From CAWCFV01 sp963794995 (GTDB lineage: Bacteria > Actinomycetota > Actinomycetes > JACCUZ01), in NCBI GenBank assembly GCA_963794995.1, contig CAWCFV010000002.1, positions 2,604,001 through 2,668,000 on the forward strand: a stretch of 64,000 nt of DNA. Direction: 5' to 3'. How positions within the stretch are numbered: the stretch's first letter is position 1; every line of letters starts with the position of its first letter. The notes beneath the pieces were generated by a model that was given only the letters and a program-made list of their open reading frames with translations, was not told the DNA's origin and did no database searches. Positions 9,226-19,217 of this stretch are shown piece after piece. The position numbers and the translations under genes were made by a program.

Positions 9226-10022
9226 GGCGCCCGGTCGGTGCCGGGCTGCTGCTGGTCGGGGTGCTCCTGCCGCTCGTGCCGCTCGTGCTGTGGGCCGGCG
9301 CCGGCCGCTGGCCGTACCCCGGGCTGCTGCCGGAGCGCGGCACCACCCGGGGGATCCGCCTCCTGGTCGACCCCCGGTCCGAGGTCGCGCACGGCCTCCT
9401 CACCTCCCTGACCGTGGGGGCGGCGGTCACCGCGCTGGCGCTGGTGGTCGGCGTCCCGGCCGGCCGGGCGCTCGGGACGTACACGTTCCGCGGGTACCGG
9501 CTGGTGCAGTTCCTGCTGCTGGCCCCGGCCGTCGTGCCGGGGTTCGCTGTCGTGCTCGGCACCCAGGTGTTCTTCCTGCGCTACGGCCTGGCGGACACCG
9601 TGGCCGGCGTCGTGCTCGTCCAGCTGGTGCCCACGGTGCCCTACGTCACGCTGGTGATGGCCGCGGCCTTCGCGAACCTCGACGCCGGGTACGAGCGGCA
9701 GGCCCGGCTGCTGGGCGCCGGCCCGGTCCGGGCGTTCCTGTCCGCCGCGGTGCCGGTGCTGCGCCCGGCCCTCACGGTGGCGGCGTTCTTCGCCTTCCTG
9801 ATCTCGTGGAGCGAGTACGTCCTGACCCTGCTGATCGGAGGAGGGAGCGTGCGCACGCTGCCGCTGCTGCTGTTCGCCTACGCCCGCGGCTCCGACCTCA
9901 CCGAGGCGGCTGCGGTCGGTCTGCTGCTCGTCGTCCCGCCCCTGCTGATCGTGCTGGCACTGGCGCGCCGCCTCGCCGCGACACCCGGGCCCGCGCAGGC
10001 CGTGGGCCTGGGGCGGCTGTGA
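9222..10022 (+). CDS. ABC transporter permease (YnjC C-terminal half-like)
   Basis: 266 residues from GTG 9222, overlapping the stop of the previous permease. About six membrane helices and an EAA loop (GYERQARLLGAGPVRAF). Second half of the transmembrane channel of the YnjBCD-like system. Its stop overlaps the GTG of the ATPase gene by four bases, so stoichiometric production by translational coupling is expected. Confidence 0.87.
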   Translation: MRRPVGAGLLLVGVLLPLVPLVLWAGAGRWPYPGLLPERGTTRGIRLLVDPRSEVAHGLLTSLTVGAAVTALALVVGVPAGRALGTYTFRGYRLVQFLLLAPAVVPGFAVVLGTQVFFLRYGLADTVAGVVLVQLVPTVPYVTLVMAAAFANLDAGYERQARLLGAGPVRAFLSAAVPVLRPALTVAAFFAFLISWSEYVLTLLIGGGSVRTLPLLLFAYARGSDLTEAAAVGLLLVVPPLLIVLALARRLAATPGPAQAVGLGRL

Positions 10023-11074
10023 CCGCCGGCGCGGTGCCGGGCGCGGTCTCCCTGCGCGGGCTCACCAAGACGTTCCCGGGTGGTGCGACGGCCGCTGTCA
10101 GCGACCTGACGCTGGAGCTCGCGCCCGCGAGCCTGACCGCGCTGCTCGGGCCCAGCGGCTGCGGGAAGACCACGACGCTCGAGCTCATCGCGGGGCTGCT
10201 CGCCCCCGACGCCGGCGACGTCCGGTTCGGGGACGTCTCGGTCCTGCGCCGTCCGCCGGAGCGCCGCCCGGTGGCCATGGTGTTCCAGAAGGCGTTGCTG
10301 TTCCCCCACCTCGACGTCGCCGGCAACGTGGCCTTCGGGCTGCGGATGCGCCACGTCCCGCGCCGTGAGCGACGGGCGCGGGTCGACGACGTGCTCTCCC
10401 TCGTCCGGCTCGACGGCTTCGGCGGGCGCGGGGTCGACGAGCTCTCCGGCGGGCAGGAGCAGCGGGTCGCGCTGGCCCGCGCCCTGGTCACCGAACCGCG
10501 GGTGCTGCTCCTGGACGAGCCCTTCTCGGCTCTCGACCCGGAGCTGCGGGGCCAGATGCGCACCCTGCTGCGCGACGTGCAGCGGACGCTCGGCGTGACC
10601 ACGCTGTTCGTCACGCACGACCGGGCCGAGGCCGTGGAGGTCGCGGACAGCGTCGCGCTCCTGCTGGCCGGCCGGCTGGCCCAGCACGGCACCGGCCGGG
10701 ACCTGTACGAGCGGCCCGCGTCGGCGGCGGTGGCCCGGTTCTTCGGGGCGACCAACCTGATCCCCGGCGTCCGGTCCGGACACCGGTTCACCACGGCGTT
10801 CGGTCCGGTCACCGTCGGGCCGGGCGGGCCGGACGGGCCCGGGGTGCTGGTGGTGCGGCCGGAGTCGCTGCGGCTCACCGAGGCGGGTGACGCCGACGCG
10901 GTCCCGGTGACGGTCACCGCGGCCGACTACCGCGGGACGCACACGGTGGTCACCGCCGTCGCGGGGGAGGTGACGCTGGTGGTCCACGCCGCGGCGGGAG
11001 CGGTGGTGCCGGTCGGCGCACCCGCGGGGCTGCACATCCCGGCGCACTCGACCCGGGTGGTGGCGCCCGGGTGA
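10019..11074 (+). CDS. ABC transporter ATP-binding protein (YnjD-like)
   Basis: 351 residues from GTG 10019 (GTGA overlap). Walker A GPSGCGKTT, Q-loop VFQKALLF, signature LSGGQEQR, Walker B VLLLDEP and switch His in VTHDRAEA are all intact, followed by a TOBE-like regulatory domain (about residues 240-351). It powers import by the two preceding permeases and the lipoprotein. The domain layout matches the molybdate/sulfate/spermidine/iron type ATPases, so the ligand may be a small anion, metal complex or polyamine-like compound. Last gene of the module. Confidence 0.9.
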   Translation: MTAGAVPGAVSLRGLTKTFPGGATAAVSDLTLELAPASLTALLGPSGCGKTTTLELIAGLLAPDAGDVRFGDVSVLRRPPERRPVAMVFQKALLFPHLDVAGNVAFGLRMRHVPRRERRARVDDVLSLVRLDGFGGRGVDELSGGQEQRVALARALVTEPRVLLLDEPFSALDPELRGQMRTLLRDVQRTLGVTTLFVTHDRAEAVEVADSVALLLAGRLAQHGTGRDLYERPASAAVARFFGATNLIPGVRSGHRFTTAFGPVTVGPGGPDGPGVLVVRPESLRLTEAGDADAVPVTVTAADYRGTHTVVTAVAGEVTLVVHAAAGAVVPVGAPAGLHIPAHSTRVVAPG

Positions 11075-11199
11075 CCCCGGCGGCGCCCGCACCTCGACGC
11101 CGGACCGGTGCCGCCAGGCTTGCCCTCGAGCCGGCAAAGCGGCCCCGTTGGCCCGGGCGTCCCGGCTGCCCGGAGCCCGGGTAGGGGAGAGTGGGAGGC

Positions 11200-13224
<2,025 letters not shown>

Positions 13225-13255
13225 CTTGTCGGGGGCCGGGGGCAGGATGGCAGCC

Positions 13256-13789
13256 ATGTACGAGACGACCGAGGAGATCGCCGAGCTCGACCGTCTGCTC
13301 ACCGCGTCGCTGCGCGGCTCCACCGAGCACCTGCGGTCGATCGTCACCGAGGGCGAGCGCACCCTGGACGCGGCCGAGACCTGCCGACTGCTGACGGGTA
13401 TGCGCACCCTGGCGCTGGCCACGGTCACCGCACGTGGCGAGCCGCGGATCAGCGGGGCCGACGGGCACTTCCTGCACGCCCGCTGGGTCTTCACGACCAG
13501 CGGGACCTCGGCGAAGGCGGGGCACCTGCGTCACCGGCCGGCCGTCTCGGTCGCGCACATCGTCGGCGACGACCTCGGCATCTTCTGCCACGGCGAGGTC
13601 GAGGTGCTGACCGAGGACCACCCGGACCGGGCGGCCGTCGAGGAGCACCTCGTCGCGCACTACGGCAGCTCGCCGAGCAGCTGGGGCCCGGACATCCTCT
13701 ACGCGCGGGTGCGGCCGCACTGGATGGTGTCCTACGCGTTCGCGAGGGACCGGCTGCTGGCCGAGGCGGCAGGGGACCGTACGTCGTGA
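13256..13789 (+). CDS. Pyridoxamine 5'-phosphate oxidase-fold (split-barrel flavin/F420) protein
   Basis: 177 residues from ATG 13256, chosen over ATG 13247 because GGCAGG gives a 9-base spacing to it. The split-barrel fold of the PPOX family is indicated by TLALATVTARGEPRISGADG (start of the flavin-binding barrel) and the later FCHGEVEVLTEDHPD. Members bind FMN or F420 and act as small-molecule oxidoreductases; the substrate is not evident. The stop overlaps the start of the acetyltransferase gene (GTGA at 13786). Confidence 0.8.
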   Translation: MYETTEEIAELDRLLTASLRGSTEHLRSIVTEGERTLDAAETCRLLTGMRTLALATVTARGEPRISGADGHFLHARWVFTTSGTSAKAGHLRHRPAVSVAHIVGDDLGIFCHGEVEVLTEDHPDRAAVEEHLVAHYGSSPSSWGPDILYARVRPHWMVSYAFARDRLLAEAAGDRTS

Positions 13790-14244
13790 CGGGGGGCATC
13801 CGGGTCCGTGGCCTGACCCCGGCGGACCTCGACGAGATAGCGACCTGGCGCTACGACGACCGGTGGGCGGTCTACGACCCCGACGGGCGGCTCGACCCGG
13901 ACCTCGGCTACTGGGCGGTGGTCGAGGGGGACGGGCCGACCGGGCAGCTGCTCGGCTTCGTCTGTCTCGGCGAGGACGCCCGGGTGCCCGGACTGCCCGA
14001 GGTCGAGGGCACTCTCGACGTGGGGGTGGGGATGCGGCCCGACCTCGTCGGACAGGGCCGCGGGCCGGCCTTCGCCTCGGCGGCGCTGGACTTCGCCGCC
14101 GCCCGCGGGCCGTCGCGGCTGCGGGCCGTCGTCCAGGACTGGAACGCGCGCAGCCTGCGGCTGGTGCAGCGGCTCGGCTTCGCGCCGAGCGGGACCCATC
14201 GGGTCGGCGAGGTGGGCTTCGTCGTGGTGGAGCGGGACGTCTGA
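13786..14244 (+). CDS. GNAT family N-acetyltransferase
   Basis: 152 residues from GTG 13786. The acetyl-CoA-binding motif A is seen as VGMRPDLVGQGRGPAFA, followed by RAVVQDWNARSLRLVQRLGF, the typical motif B with the asparagine-containing loop. Substrate unknown. Translationally coupled both upstream (PPOX protein) and downstream (second GNAT gene, one shared base). Confidence 0.85.
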   Translation: MTGGIRVRGLTPADLDEIATWRYDDRWAVYDPDGRLDPDLGYWAVVEGDGPTGQLLGFVCLGEDARVPGLPEVEGTLDVGVGMRPDLVGQGRGPAFASAALDFAAARGPSRLRAVVQDWNARSLRLVQRLGFAPSGTHRVGEVGFVVVERDV

Positions 14245-14780
14245 TGGCCGACCTCACGATCCGGCCGGCCACCGACGACGACTGGCCACGGATCTGGCCC
14301 TTCTTCGAGGCGATCGTGTCGGCCGGCGAGTCCTACGCGTTCCCACCGGACCTGACGCTGGAGACCGCGCGGGCGTGGTGGATGGAGGCGCCGCCCGGCC
14401 GGACCCTCGTTGCGGCAGGCGTCGCCGGCACGGACGATGTGGTGCTCGGCTCGGCGAAGTGGGGGCCGAACCGGCCCGGCCGCGGCGCGCACGTCGCCAC
14501 CGCGAGCTTCATGGTCGACCCGGCGGCGGCCGGCCGCGGCGTGGGGCGGGCGCTGGGCGAGCACGTCGTCGCGGCCGCCCGGGACGCCGGCTACGACGGG
14601 ATGCAGTTCAACGCGGTGGTCGAGACCAACACCGCGGCCGTGGCGCTGTGGCGGGCGCTGGGCTTCACGGTGATCGGGACGGTGCCCGGCGCCTTCGACT
14701 CGGCCGCGCACGGCAAGGTCGGGCTGCACGTCATGTACCGGTCCTTGCGGCCGGATCCGCCCACGGCGAACGCTCCTTGA
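14244..14780 (+). CDS. GNAT family N-acetyltransferase
   Basis: 178 residues from ATG 14244, sharing one base with the preceding stop (TGATG). Motif A is MVDPAAAGRGVGRALG and motif B is MQFNAVVETNTAAVALWRALG, both intact. The layout ITIRPA..DDDWPRIWPFFEAIV resembles L-amino-acid acetyltransferases of the phosphinothricin-acetyltransferase group, but no substrate can be assigned. Third gene of a small coupled run 13256-14780. Confidence 0.85.
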   Translation: MADLTIRPATDDDWPRIWPFFEAIVSAGESYAFPPDLTLETARAWWMEAPPGRTLVAAGVAGTDDVVLGSAKWGPNRPGRGAHVATASFMVDPAAAGRGVGRALGEHVVAAARDAGYDGMQFNAVVETNTAAVALWRALGFTVIGTVPGAFDSAAHGKVGLHVMYRSLRPDPPTANAP

Positions 14781-14786
14781 CCTGCG

Positions 14787-14802
14787 GTGTAATCGTGTAA
14801 TC
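14787..14802. repeat. Perfect tandem 8-base repeat GTGTAATC x2 upstream of 14811
   Basis: GTGTAATC occurs twice without a gap, ending nine bases before the ATG at 14811. A -35-like TTGACC (14777-14782) precedes it. The AT content is far above the surrounding sequence. It looks like a regulator-binding site or an extended promoter element for the 180-residue protein downstream. Confidence 0.5.
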
Positions 14803-14810
14803 CTGATTGC

Positions 14811-15353
14811 ATGACGACGAGGACAGCACCCGAGGACAGCTCGGAGGAGGCGCGCGGCTGGTTCACCGGACGGCTGCCGCAGGACTGGTTCACCGGGCAG
14901 GTCGAGGTGAGCGTCGACCGCGAGGAGATCACCGTGGTGGGTACCTTGCCCGCTCCGGAGGTCGCCGCCGACGCCTCGGACGCCGAGCGGGCCGCGGCGG
15001 CCGACGGACGGGCCCGGCAGTTCCGGGAGTCGACCCGCGACGCGCGCATCGGCATCGCCAGGGAGGCCGAGCACCGCTTCGGCCGCAAGGTTGCCTGGGG
15101 GGTCGAGGTCGACGGGCGGCGCCAGCTGTTCACCCACCTCGCGGTTCCCGTGATGACCCGGCTGCGGCAGCCCGAGCGGCTGGTGCTGGACACCCTCGTG
15201 GCGGCCGGGGTCGCCCGGTCCCGGTCCGAGGCGCTGGCCTGGTCGGTGCGGCTGGTCGGCACGAACGCCGACGCCTGGCTCGGTGAGCTCCGCCAGGCGA
15301 TGGAGCAGGTCGAACGGGTCCGCGAGCAGGGCCCGGACCGCACTCAGGCCTGA
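14811..15353 (+). CDS. Conserved actinobacterial hypothetical protein, 180 residues
   Basis: Starts at ATG 14811 just after the GTGTAATC tandem repeat. Soluble, no signal peptide. The N-terminus repeats a WFTGRLPQDWFTG element; the middle is rich in Ala/Asp/Arg (EVAADASDAERAAAADGRARQF) and probably helical; the C-terminal ~70 residues (LVLDTLVAAGVARSRSEALAWSVRLVG) look like a ribbon-helix-helix- or wing-like helical domain found in small DNA-associated proteins. I recognise it only as a protein type seen in other actinomycetes, not its role. The promoter layout suggests specific regulation. Confidence 0.65.
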   Translation: MTTRTAPEDSSEEARGWFTGRLPQDWFTGQVEVSVDREEITVVGTLPAPEVAADASDAERAAAADGRARQFRESTRDARIGIAREAEHRFGRKVAWGVEVDGRRQLFTHLAVPVMTRLRQPERLVLDTLVAAGVARSRSEALAWSVRLVGTNADAWLGELRQAMEQVERVREQGPDRTQA

Positions 15354-15385
15354 CGCCCCGCCGCCTCCCCCGCTAGCGTCGCGCC

Positions 15386-15640
15386 ATGGTGGACGTGTCG
15401 TCGCCGCCGAGGCTGCCTTCGCGGGCGTCGTTCGCGTCGACCGGGCCGGACGCACCGAGTACGCCGAGGCGTTCGGCCTCGCCGACCGGGCCTACGCCGT
15501 GCCGATGTCGCTCGACAGCCAGCTGGCCACCGCGCGAAGCCTGCACGACCCGTCCCGTGACCTCACCTGGACGGTGCTGTCGAACTGGACCGACGGTGCC
15601 TGGCTCGTCCGCGCCGCCTCGCCGCCACCCTCGCCTGACG
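15386..15640 (+). pseudogene. Relic of a beta-lactamase-family serine hydrolase with internal deletion
   Basis: Reading the frame that passes through GTCGCCGCCGAG gives an N-terminal motif AAEAAFAGVVRVDRAGRTEY, then AFGLADRAYAVPMSLDSQLATA, which matches the start of class C beta-lactamase-like serine hydrolases just before the catalytic SxxK. Directly after it the sequence jumps to LHDPSRDLTWTVLSNWTDGAW, which is the extreme C-terminus of the same family. The core, roughly 200 codons including SxxK and YxN, is missing. The natural ATG (15386) is also out of frame with the body by a few bases. Clearly non-functional. Confidence 0.7.
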
Positions 15641-15777
15641 TCTCTTGCGGGGCCCCACCCGAACACGGACGACGGCGCAATCCAGCCAGCGGGCCTTCGG
15701 CGGCGGGCGTCGACCCGGTTGTGCCGTCGTTGGTGCCGAGTCGGCGGTGACAGGTGCCGAATGGCACAGTGGGTCTC

Positions 15778-16050
15778 ATGTGCCGCAACATCCGGACCCT
15801 GCACAATTTCGAGCCGCCGGCGACGACGGACGAGGTGCACGCGGCGGCCCTGCAGTACGTACGCAAGGTCAGCGGCAGTGCCAAGCCGTCGGCCGCCAAC
15901 CAGGCTGCCTTCGACGAGGCGGTCCGGGACGTCGCGCACGCCACCCGGCACCTGCTCGAGGCGCTGGTGACGACAGCCCCGCCGAAGGACCGCGAGGTCG
16001 AGGCCGCGAAGGCGCGGGCCCGCAGCGCCGAGCGCTACGCCCGGACCTGA
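15778..16050 (+). CDS. DUF2277 family protein
   Basis: 90 residues. The start ATG 15778 is set by the family N-terminus MCRNIRTLHNFEPPAT; an upstream GTG at 15754 would add eight unrelated residues. Conserved elements VRKVSGSAKPS and the C-terminal TTAPPKDREVEAAKARARS are all present and length is typical. Small cytoplasmic protein of unknown function, widespread in actinomycetes. Convergent with the trhA gene. Confidence 0.9.
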   Translation: MCRNIRTLHNFEPPATTDEVHAAALQYVRKVSGSAKPSAANQAAFDEAVRDVAHATRHLLEALVTTAPPKDREVEAAKARARSAERYART

Positions 16051-16063
16051 CCGTCGGGTCGGG

Positions 16064-16765
16064 TCAGGCGGGGGTGCTGTAGGTCGCGATCGAGATCGCG
16101 ACGTAGTGCGCGACGAACGCGATCAGGGTCAGGGCGTGGAAGACCTCGTGGAAGCCGAACCAGCGCGGTGACGGGTTCGGCTTCTTCGTCGCGTAGACGA
16201 CGCCGCCGACCGTGTACGCGGCACCGCCGACGGCAAGCAGGATGACGACTGCCGGCCCCCCCGTGCGCATGATGTCGCCGATGTAGAAGATCGCGACCCA
16301 GCCGAGCCCGAGGTAGACCGGCGTGTACAGCCAGCGCGGTGCGCCGACCCAGAAGACCCGGAAGGCGATGCCGCCGAGTGCGGCCAGCCACACGATCCAG
16401 AGCAGGGTCGTGCCGCCGTCGTTGCCGAGCAGGATGACGCTGAACGGCGTGTAGGTGCCGGCGATGATGAGGAAGATGTTCGAGTGGTCGAGGCGCTTGA
16501 GCCGCTTCTCCGCCCTCGGTGACCAGGTGCCCCGGTGGTAGAGCGCGCTGATGCCGAACAGCAGCGCGGCGCTCGCGGCGTACACGGCGGTCGCCACGGT
16601 CTCGCGGGTGCCGTCGGCCAGCGCGACGAGCACGATGCCGGCGACCAGGGCGACGGGGAACGTCCCGGCGTGCAGCCAGCCACGCAGCCGGGGCTTCACG
16701 GCGCGCACGACGTCGCCGACCGCCTCGCCCATGGCGGAGCGGGCGTCGTCGACCGGTGGAGTCAT
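16064..16765 (-). CDS. trhA: Hemolysin III family/TrhA membrane protein
   Basis: 233 residues from ATG 16765; an in-frame GTG three codons upstream is less likely. Seven membrane helices and the PAQR/TrhA motifs SALYHR, DHSNIFLIIAGTYTP and HEVFHALTLIAFVAHY with the metal-binding His/Asp residues are intact. Family members affect membrane energetics and lipid fluidity; the old name hemolysin III is historical. A -10 element TAAGGT lies 7 bases before the ATG inside a 22-base palindrome (16777-16798), so the gene is probably leaderless and repressor-controlled. The neighbour is the Z-prenyl synthase gene, an order also seen in Mycobacterium (Rv1085c-Rv1086). Confidence 0.9.
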   Translation of the reverse strand: MTPPVDDARSAMGEAVGDVVRAVKPRLRGWLHAGTFPVALVAGIVLVALADGTRETVATAVYAASAALLFGISALYHRGTWSPRAEKRLKRLDHSNIFLIIAGTYTPFSVILLGNDGGTTLLWIVWLAALGGIAFRVFWVGAPRWLYTPVYLGLGWVAIFYIGDIMRTGGPAVVILLAVGGAAYTVGGVVYATKKPNPSPRWFGFHEVFHALTLIAFVAHYVAISIATYSTPA

Positions 16766-16776
16766 GCGGGCCACCT

Positions 16777-16798
16777 TAACCTACGGTGTCGTAAGTTA
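16777..16798. promoter_or_regulatory. 22-base palindromic operator between trhA and the prenyl synthase gene
   Basis: TAAC-C-TACG-GTGT-CGTA-A-GTTA: both half-sites TAACnTACG/CGTAnGTTA are perfectly inverted around a 4-base centre. It covers the -10 element of trhA and sits about 60 bases upstream of the divergent prenyl synthase promoter. This form (TACG..CGTA core, about 20 bases) is typical of TetR-family operators in actinomycetes that control lipid genes. No TetR gene lies in the window, so the regulator is elsewhere. Confidence 0.65.
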
Positions 16799-16858
16799 CC
16801 AGTCAGTAGAACGAGGCGTGCGCGGCACGGCGGGGACGGCGGCCACGAGGCGCAGGTC

Positions 16859-16864
16859 TACCCT
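16859..16864 (+). promoter_or_regulatory. -10 element TACCCT of a leaderless promoter
   Basis: TACCCT ends eight bases before the GTG at 16873, so transcription should begin at or next to the start codon. The same TANNNT-6..8-start layout recurs before several housekeeping genes in this window. Confidence 0.55.
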
Positions 16865-16872
16865 GGGCGATC

Positions 16873-17628
16873 GTGCGAGACCTGCTGTACGGCTTCTACG
16901 CGAGGCGGATCGCCGCCTCGCTCGACGCCACCCAGATCCCGCGGCACGTCGGGGTCATCCTCGACGGCAACCGGCGCTGGGCGAAGGCCTCCGGTGCCCC
17001 CAAGTCCCGCGGCTGGCGAGCGGGGGCGGACAAGGTCGAGGAGGTCCTCGGCTGGTGCGACGAGGTGGGCGTCGAGGTCGTCACGCTGTGGCTGCTCTCC
17101 ACCGACAACCTGGGCCGTCCGGCCGCCGAGCTCACCCCGCTGCTCGCGATCATCGAGGGCCTGGTCGACCAGGTCGCCGCCACCGGCCGCTGGCGGGTGC
17201 ACCCGGTGGGGGCGCTGGACCTGCTCCCCGACGACACCGCGCGTGCGCTGAAGGACGCCGCGGCCCGCACGGTCGACATCGACGGCCTGCACGTGAACGT
17301 GGCCGTCGGCTACGGCGGACGTCGTGAGATCGCCGACGCGGTGCGCTCCCTGCTGCACGAGCACGCCTCGAAGGGCACCTCGATCGAGGACCTGGCCAAC
17401 GTCCTCGACGTCGAGCACATCGCCGAGCACCTCTACACCCGCGGCCAGCCCGACCCCGACCTCGTGATCCGCACCTCCGGCGAGCAGCGGCTCTCGGGCT
17501 TCCTGCTGTGGCAGAGCGCGCACTCGGAGTTCTACTTCTGCGAGGCCTACTGGCCCGCCTTCCGCAAGGTCGACTTCCTGCGCGCGCTCCGGGCCTACGC
17601 CGCCCGCCACCGCCGCTTCGGTGGCTGA
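16873..17628 (+). CDS. Isoprenyl transferase (cis-prenyl diphosphate synthase)
   Basis: 251 residues from leaderless GTG 16873. The cis-prenyltransferase motif with the catalytic Asp is at about residue 31 (ILDGNRRWAK), followed by the C-terminal signature DLVIRTSGEQRLSGFLLWQ and SEFYFCEAYWPAFRKVDF. These enzymes condense isopentenyl diphosphate in Z configuration on the way to undecaprenyl or decaprenyl phosphate. The neighbouring TrhA gene matches the order around Mycobacterium Rv1086, the short-chain Z-farnesyl diphosphate synthase, so product length may be C15 rather than C55. I therefore withhold the symbol uppS. Confidence 0.92.
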   Translation: MRDLLYGFYARRIAASLDATQIPRHVGVILDGNRRWAKASGAPKSRGWRAGADKVEEVLGWCDEVGVEVVTLWLLSTDNLGRPAAELTPLLAIIEGLVDQVAATGRWRVHPVGALDLLPDDTARALKDAAARTVDIDGLHVNVAVGYGGRREIADAVRSLLHEHASKGTSIEDLANVLDVEHIAEHLYTRGQPDPDLVIRTSGEQRLSGFLLWQSAHSEFYFCEAYWPAFRKVDFLRALRAYAARHRRFGG

Positions 17629-17840
17629 CGCGTCCGTCGGACGAACGGGTGAGGCTCCCGCGTGTCGGCCCGGACCGGCCTGGATCCCGGCGTACCGTCC
17701 GAGCCAGCGGACGGCATCCGCGTCGTCCGCCCGGGAGGCCCACTCCGTGCTGATGCGCGTGCTCGCCAGAGTCACGGGAGAGAGGGCCGGCGTCCGGTCC
17801 TGGGGCCGGCACCGGTCGTCGTCACCTGGGGAGCCACCAC

Positions 17841-19157
17841 GTGGTTGATGTCGCGACTCACCGCACCTTCGTCCTCGACACCAGCGTCCTGCTGGCCGAC
17901 CCGCACGCGCTGCGCCGCTTCGACGAGCACGAGGTCGTGCTGCCGGTCGTGGTCATCATCGAGCTCGAGGGCAAGCGGGCCCACCCGGAGCTGGGCTACT
18001 TCGCCCGCCAGGCCCTGCGCCTGCTCGACGACCTGCGGGTCGGCAACGGCCGCCTGGACGAGCCGGTGCCGGTCGGTGACGTCGGCGGCACCGTGCGGGT
18101 GGAGCTGAACCACACCGACCCGTCGGTGCTGCCCGCCGGCTTCCGGGCCAACGGCCACGCGACCGACAACGACACCACCATCCTCGCCGTGGCGCGCAAC
18201 CTGGCGGCCGAGGGGCACCAGGTCACGCTGGTCAGCAAGGACCTCCCGATGCGGGTCAAGGCCAGCGCCGTGGGCCTGCACGCCGAGGAGTACCGCGGGA
18301 CGGCGGTGGTCGAGTCCGGCTTCACCGGGATGGCCGAGCTGACCGTCGGCGGCGACGTCCTGGACACCCTGTTCGAGACCGAGAAGGTCGACCTCGCCGA
18401 GGCGCGCGACCTGCCCTGCCACACCGGACTCGTCCTGCTCTCCGAGCGCGGCAGCGCACTGGGACGGGTCACGCCGGAGAAGCAGGTGCGGCTCGTCCGC
18501 GGCGACCGGGACGCCTTCGGGCTGCACGGCCGCAGTGCCGAGCAGCGGGTCGCGCTCGACATCCTGCTCGACCCGGAGGTCGGCATCGTCTCGCTCGGCG
18601 GCCGCGCCGGAACCGGCAAGTCGGCGCTTGCCTTGTGCGCCGGCCTCGAGGCGGTGATGGAGCGCCGCCAGCACCGCAAGGTCGTCGTGTTCCGCCCGCT
18701 GTACGCCGTCGGCGGCCAGGAGCTCGGCTACCTGCCGGGCAGCGAGTCCGAGAAGATGAGCCCCTGGGCGCAGGCCGTCTTCGACACCCTCGGTGCCCTG
18801 GTCACCGGCGACGTCGTCGACGAGATCATGGACCGCGGCATGCTCGAGGTCCTGCCACTGACCCACATCCGCGGCCGGTCGCTGCACGACGCCTTCGTCA
18901 TCGTCGACGAGGCGCAGTCGCTGGAGCGCAACGTCCTGCTCACGGTGCTGTCGCGGGTGGGGCAGGGGTCCCGGGTCGTGCTCACCCACGACGTCGCGCA
19001 GCGCGACAACCTGCGCGTCGGCCGGCACGACGGGGTGGCGGCCGTCATCGAGGCGCTCAAGGGGCACCCGCTGTTCTCGCACGTGACCCTCACCCGGTCC
19101 GAGCGCTCGCCGATCGCCGCGCTGGTCACCGACCTGCTCGAGGACCTGCCCGCCTGA
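17841..19157 (+). CDS. PhoH2-type protein: PIN domain fused to PhoH ATPase
   Basis: 438 residues from GTG 17841. An N-terminal PIN nuclease domain (VLDTSVLLADP, with later Asp residues in TDNDTTILAVARN) covers about residues 1-140. The PhoH ATPase follows, with Walker A GRAGTGKS near residue 254 and Walker B FVIVDEAQ near 352. PhoH2 proteins are RNA helicase/ribonucleases. The 212 bases upstream (17629-17840) hold no gene I can see. Gene order prenyl synthase-PhoH2 is common in actinomycetes. Confidence 0.93.
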   Translation: MVDVATHRTFVLDTSVLLADPHALRRFDEHEVVLPVVVIIELEGKRAHPELGYFARQALRLLDDLRVGNGRLDEPVPVGDVGGTVRVELNHTDPSVLPAGFRANGHATDNDTTILAVARNLAAEGHQVTLVSKDLPMRVKASAVGLHAEEYRGTAVVESGFTGMAELTVGGDVLDTLFETEKVDLAEARDLPCHTGLVLLSERGSALGRVTPEKQVRLVRGDRDAFGLHGRSAEQRVALDILLDPEVGIVSLGGRAGTGKSALALCAGLEAVMERRQHRKVVVFRPLYAVGGQELGYLPGSESEKMSPWAQAVFDTLGALVTGDVVDEIMDRGMLEVLPLTHIRGRSLHDAFVIVDEAQSLERNVLLTVLSRVGQGSRVVLTHDVAQRDNLRVGRHDGVAAVIEALKGHPLFSHVTLTRSERSPIAALVTDLLEDLPA

Positions 19158-19217
19158 GCACCCGGCAGGGCCTGCGGCCAGGACGCGCCACGTCCCGGAC
19201 GACGTCGGCGGGAGGGC

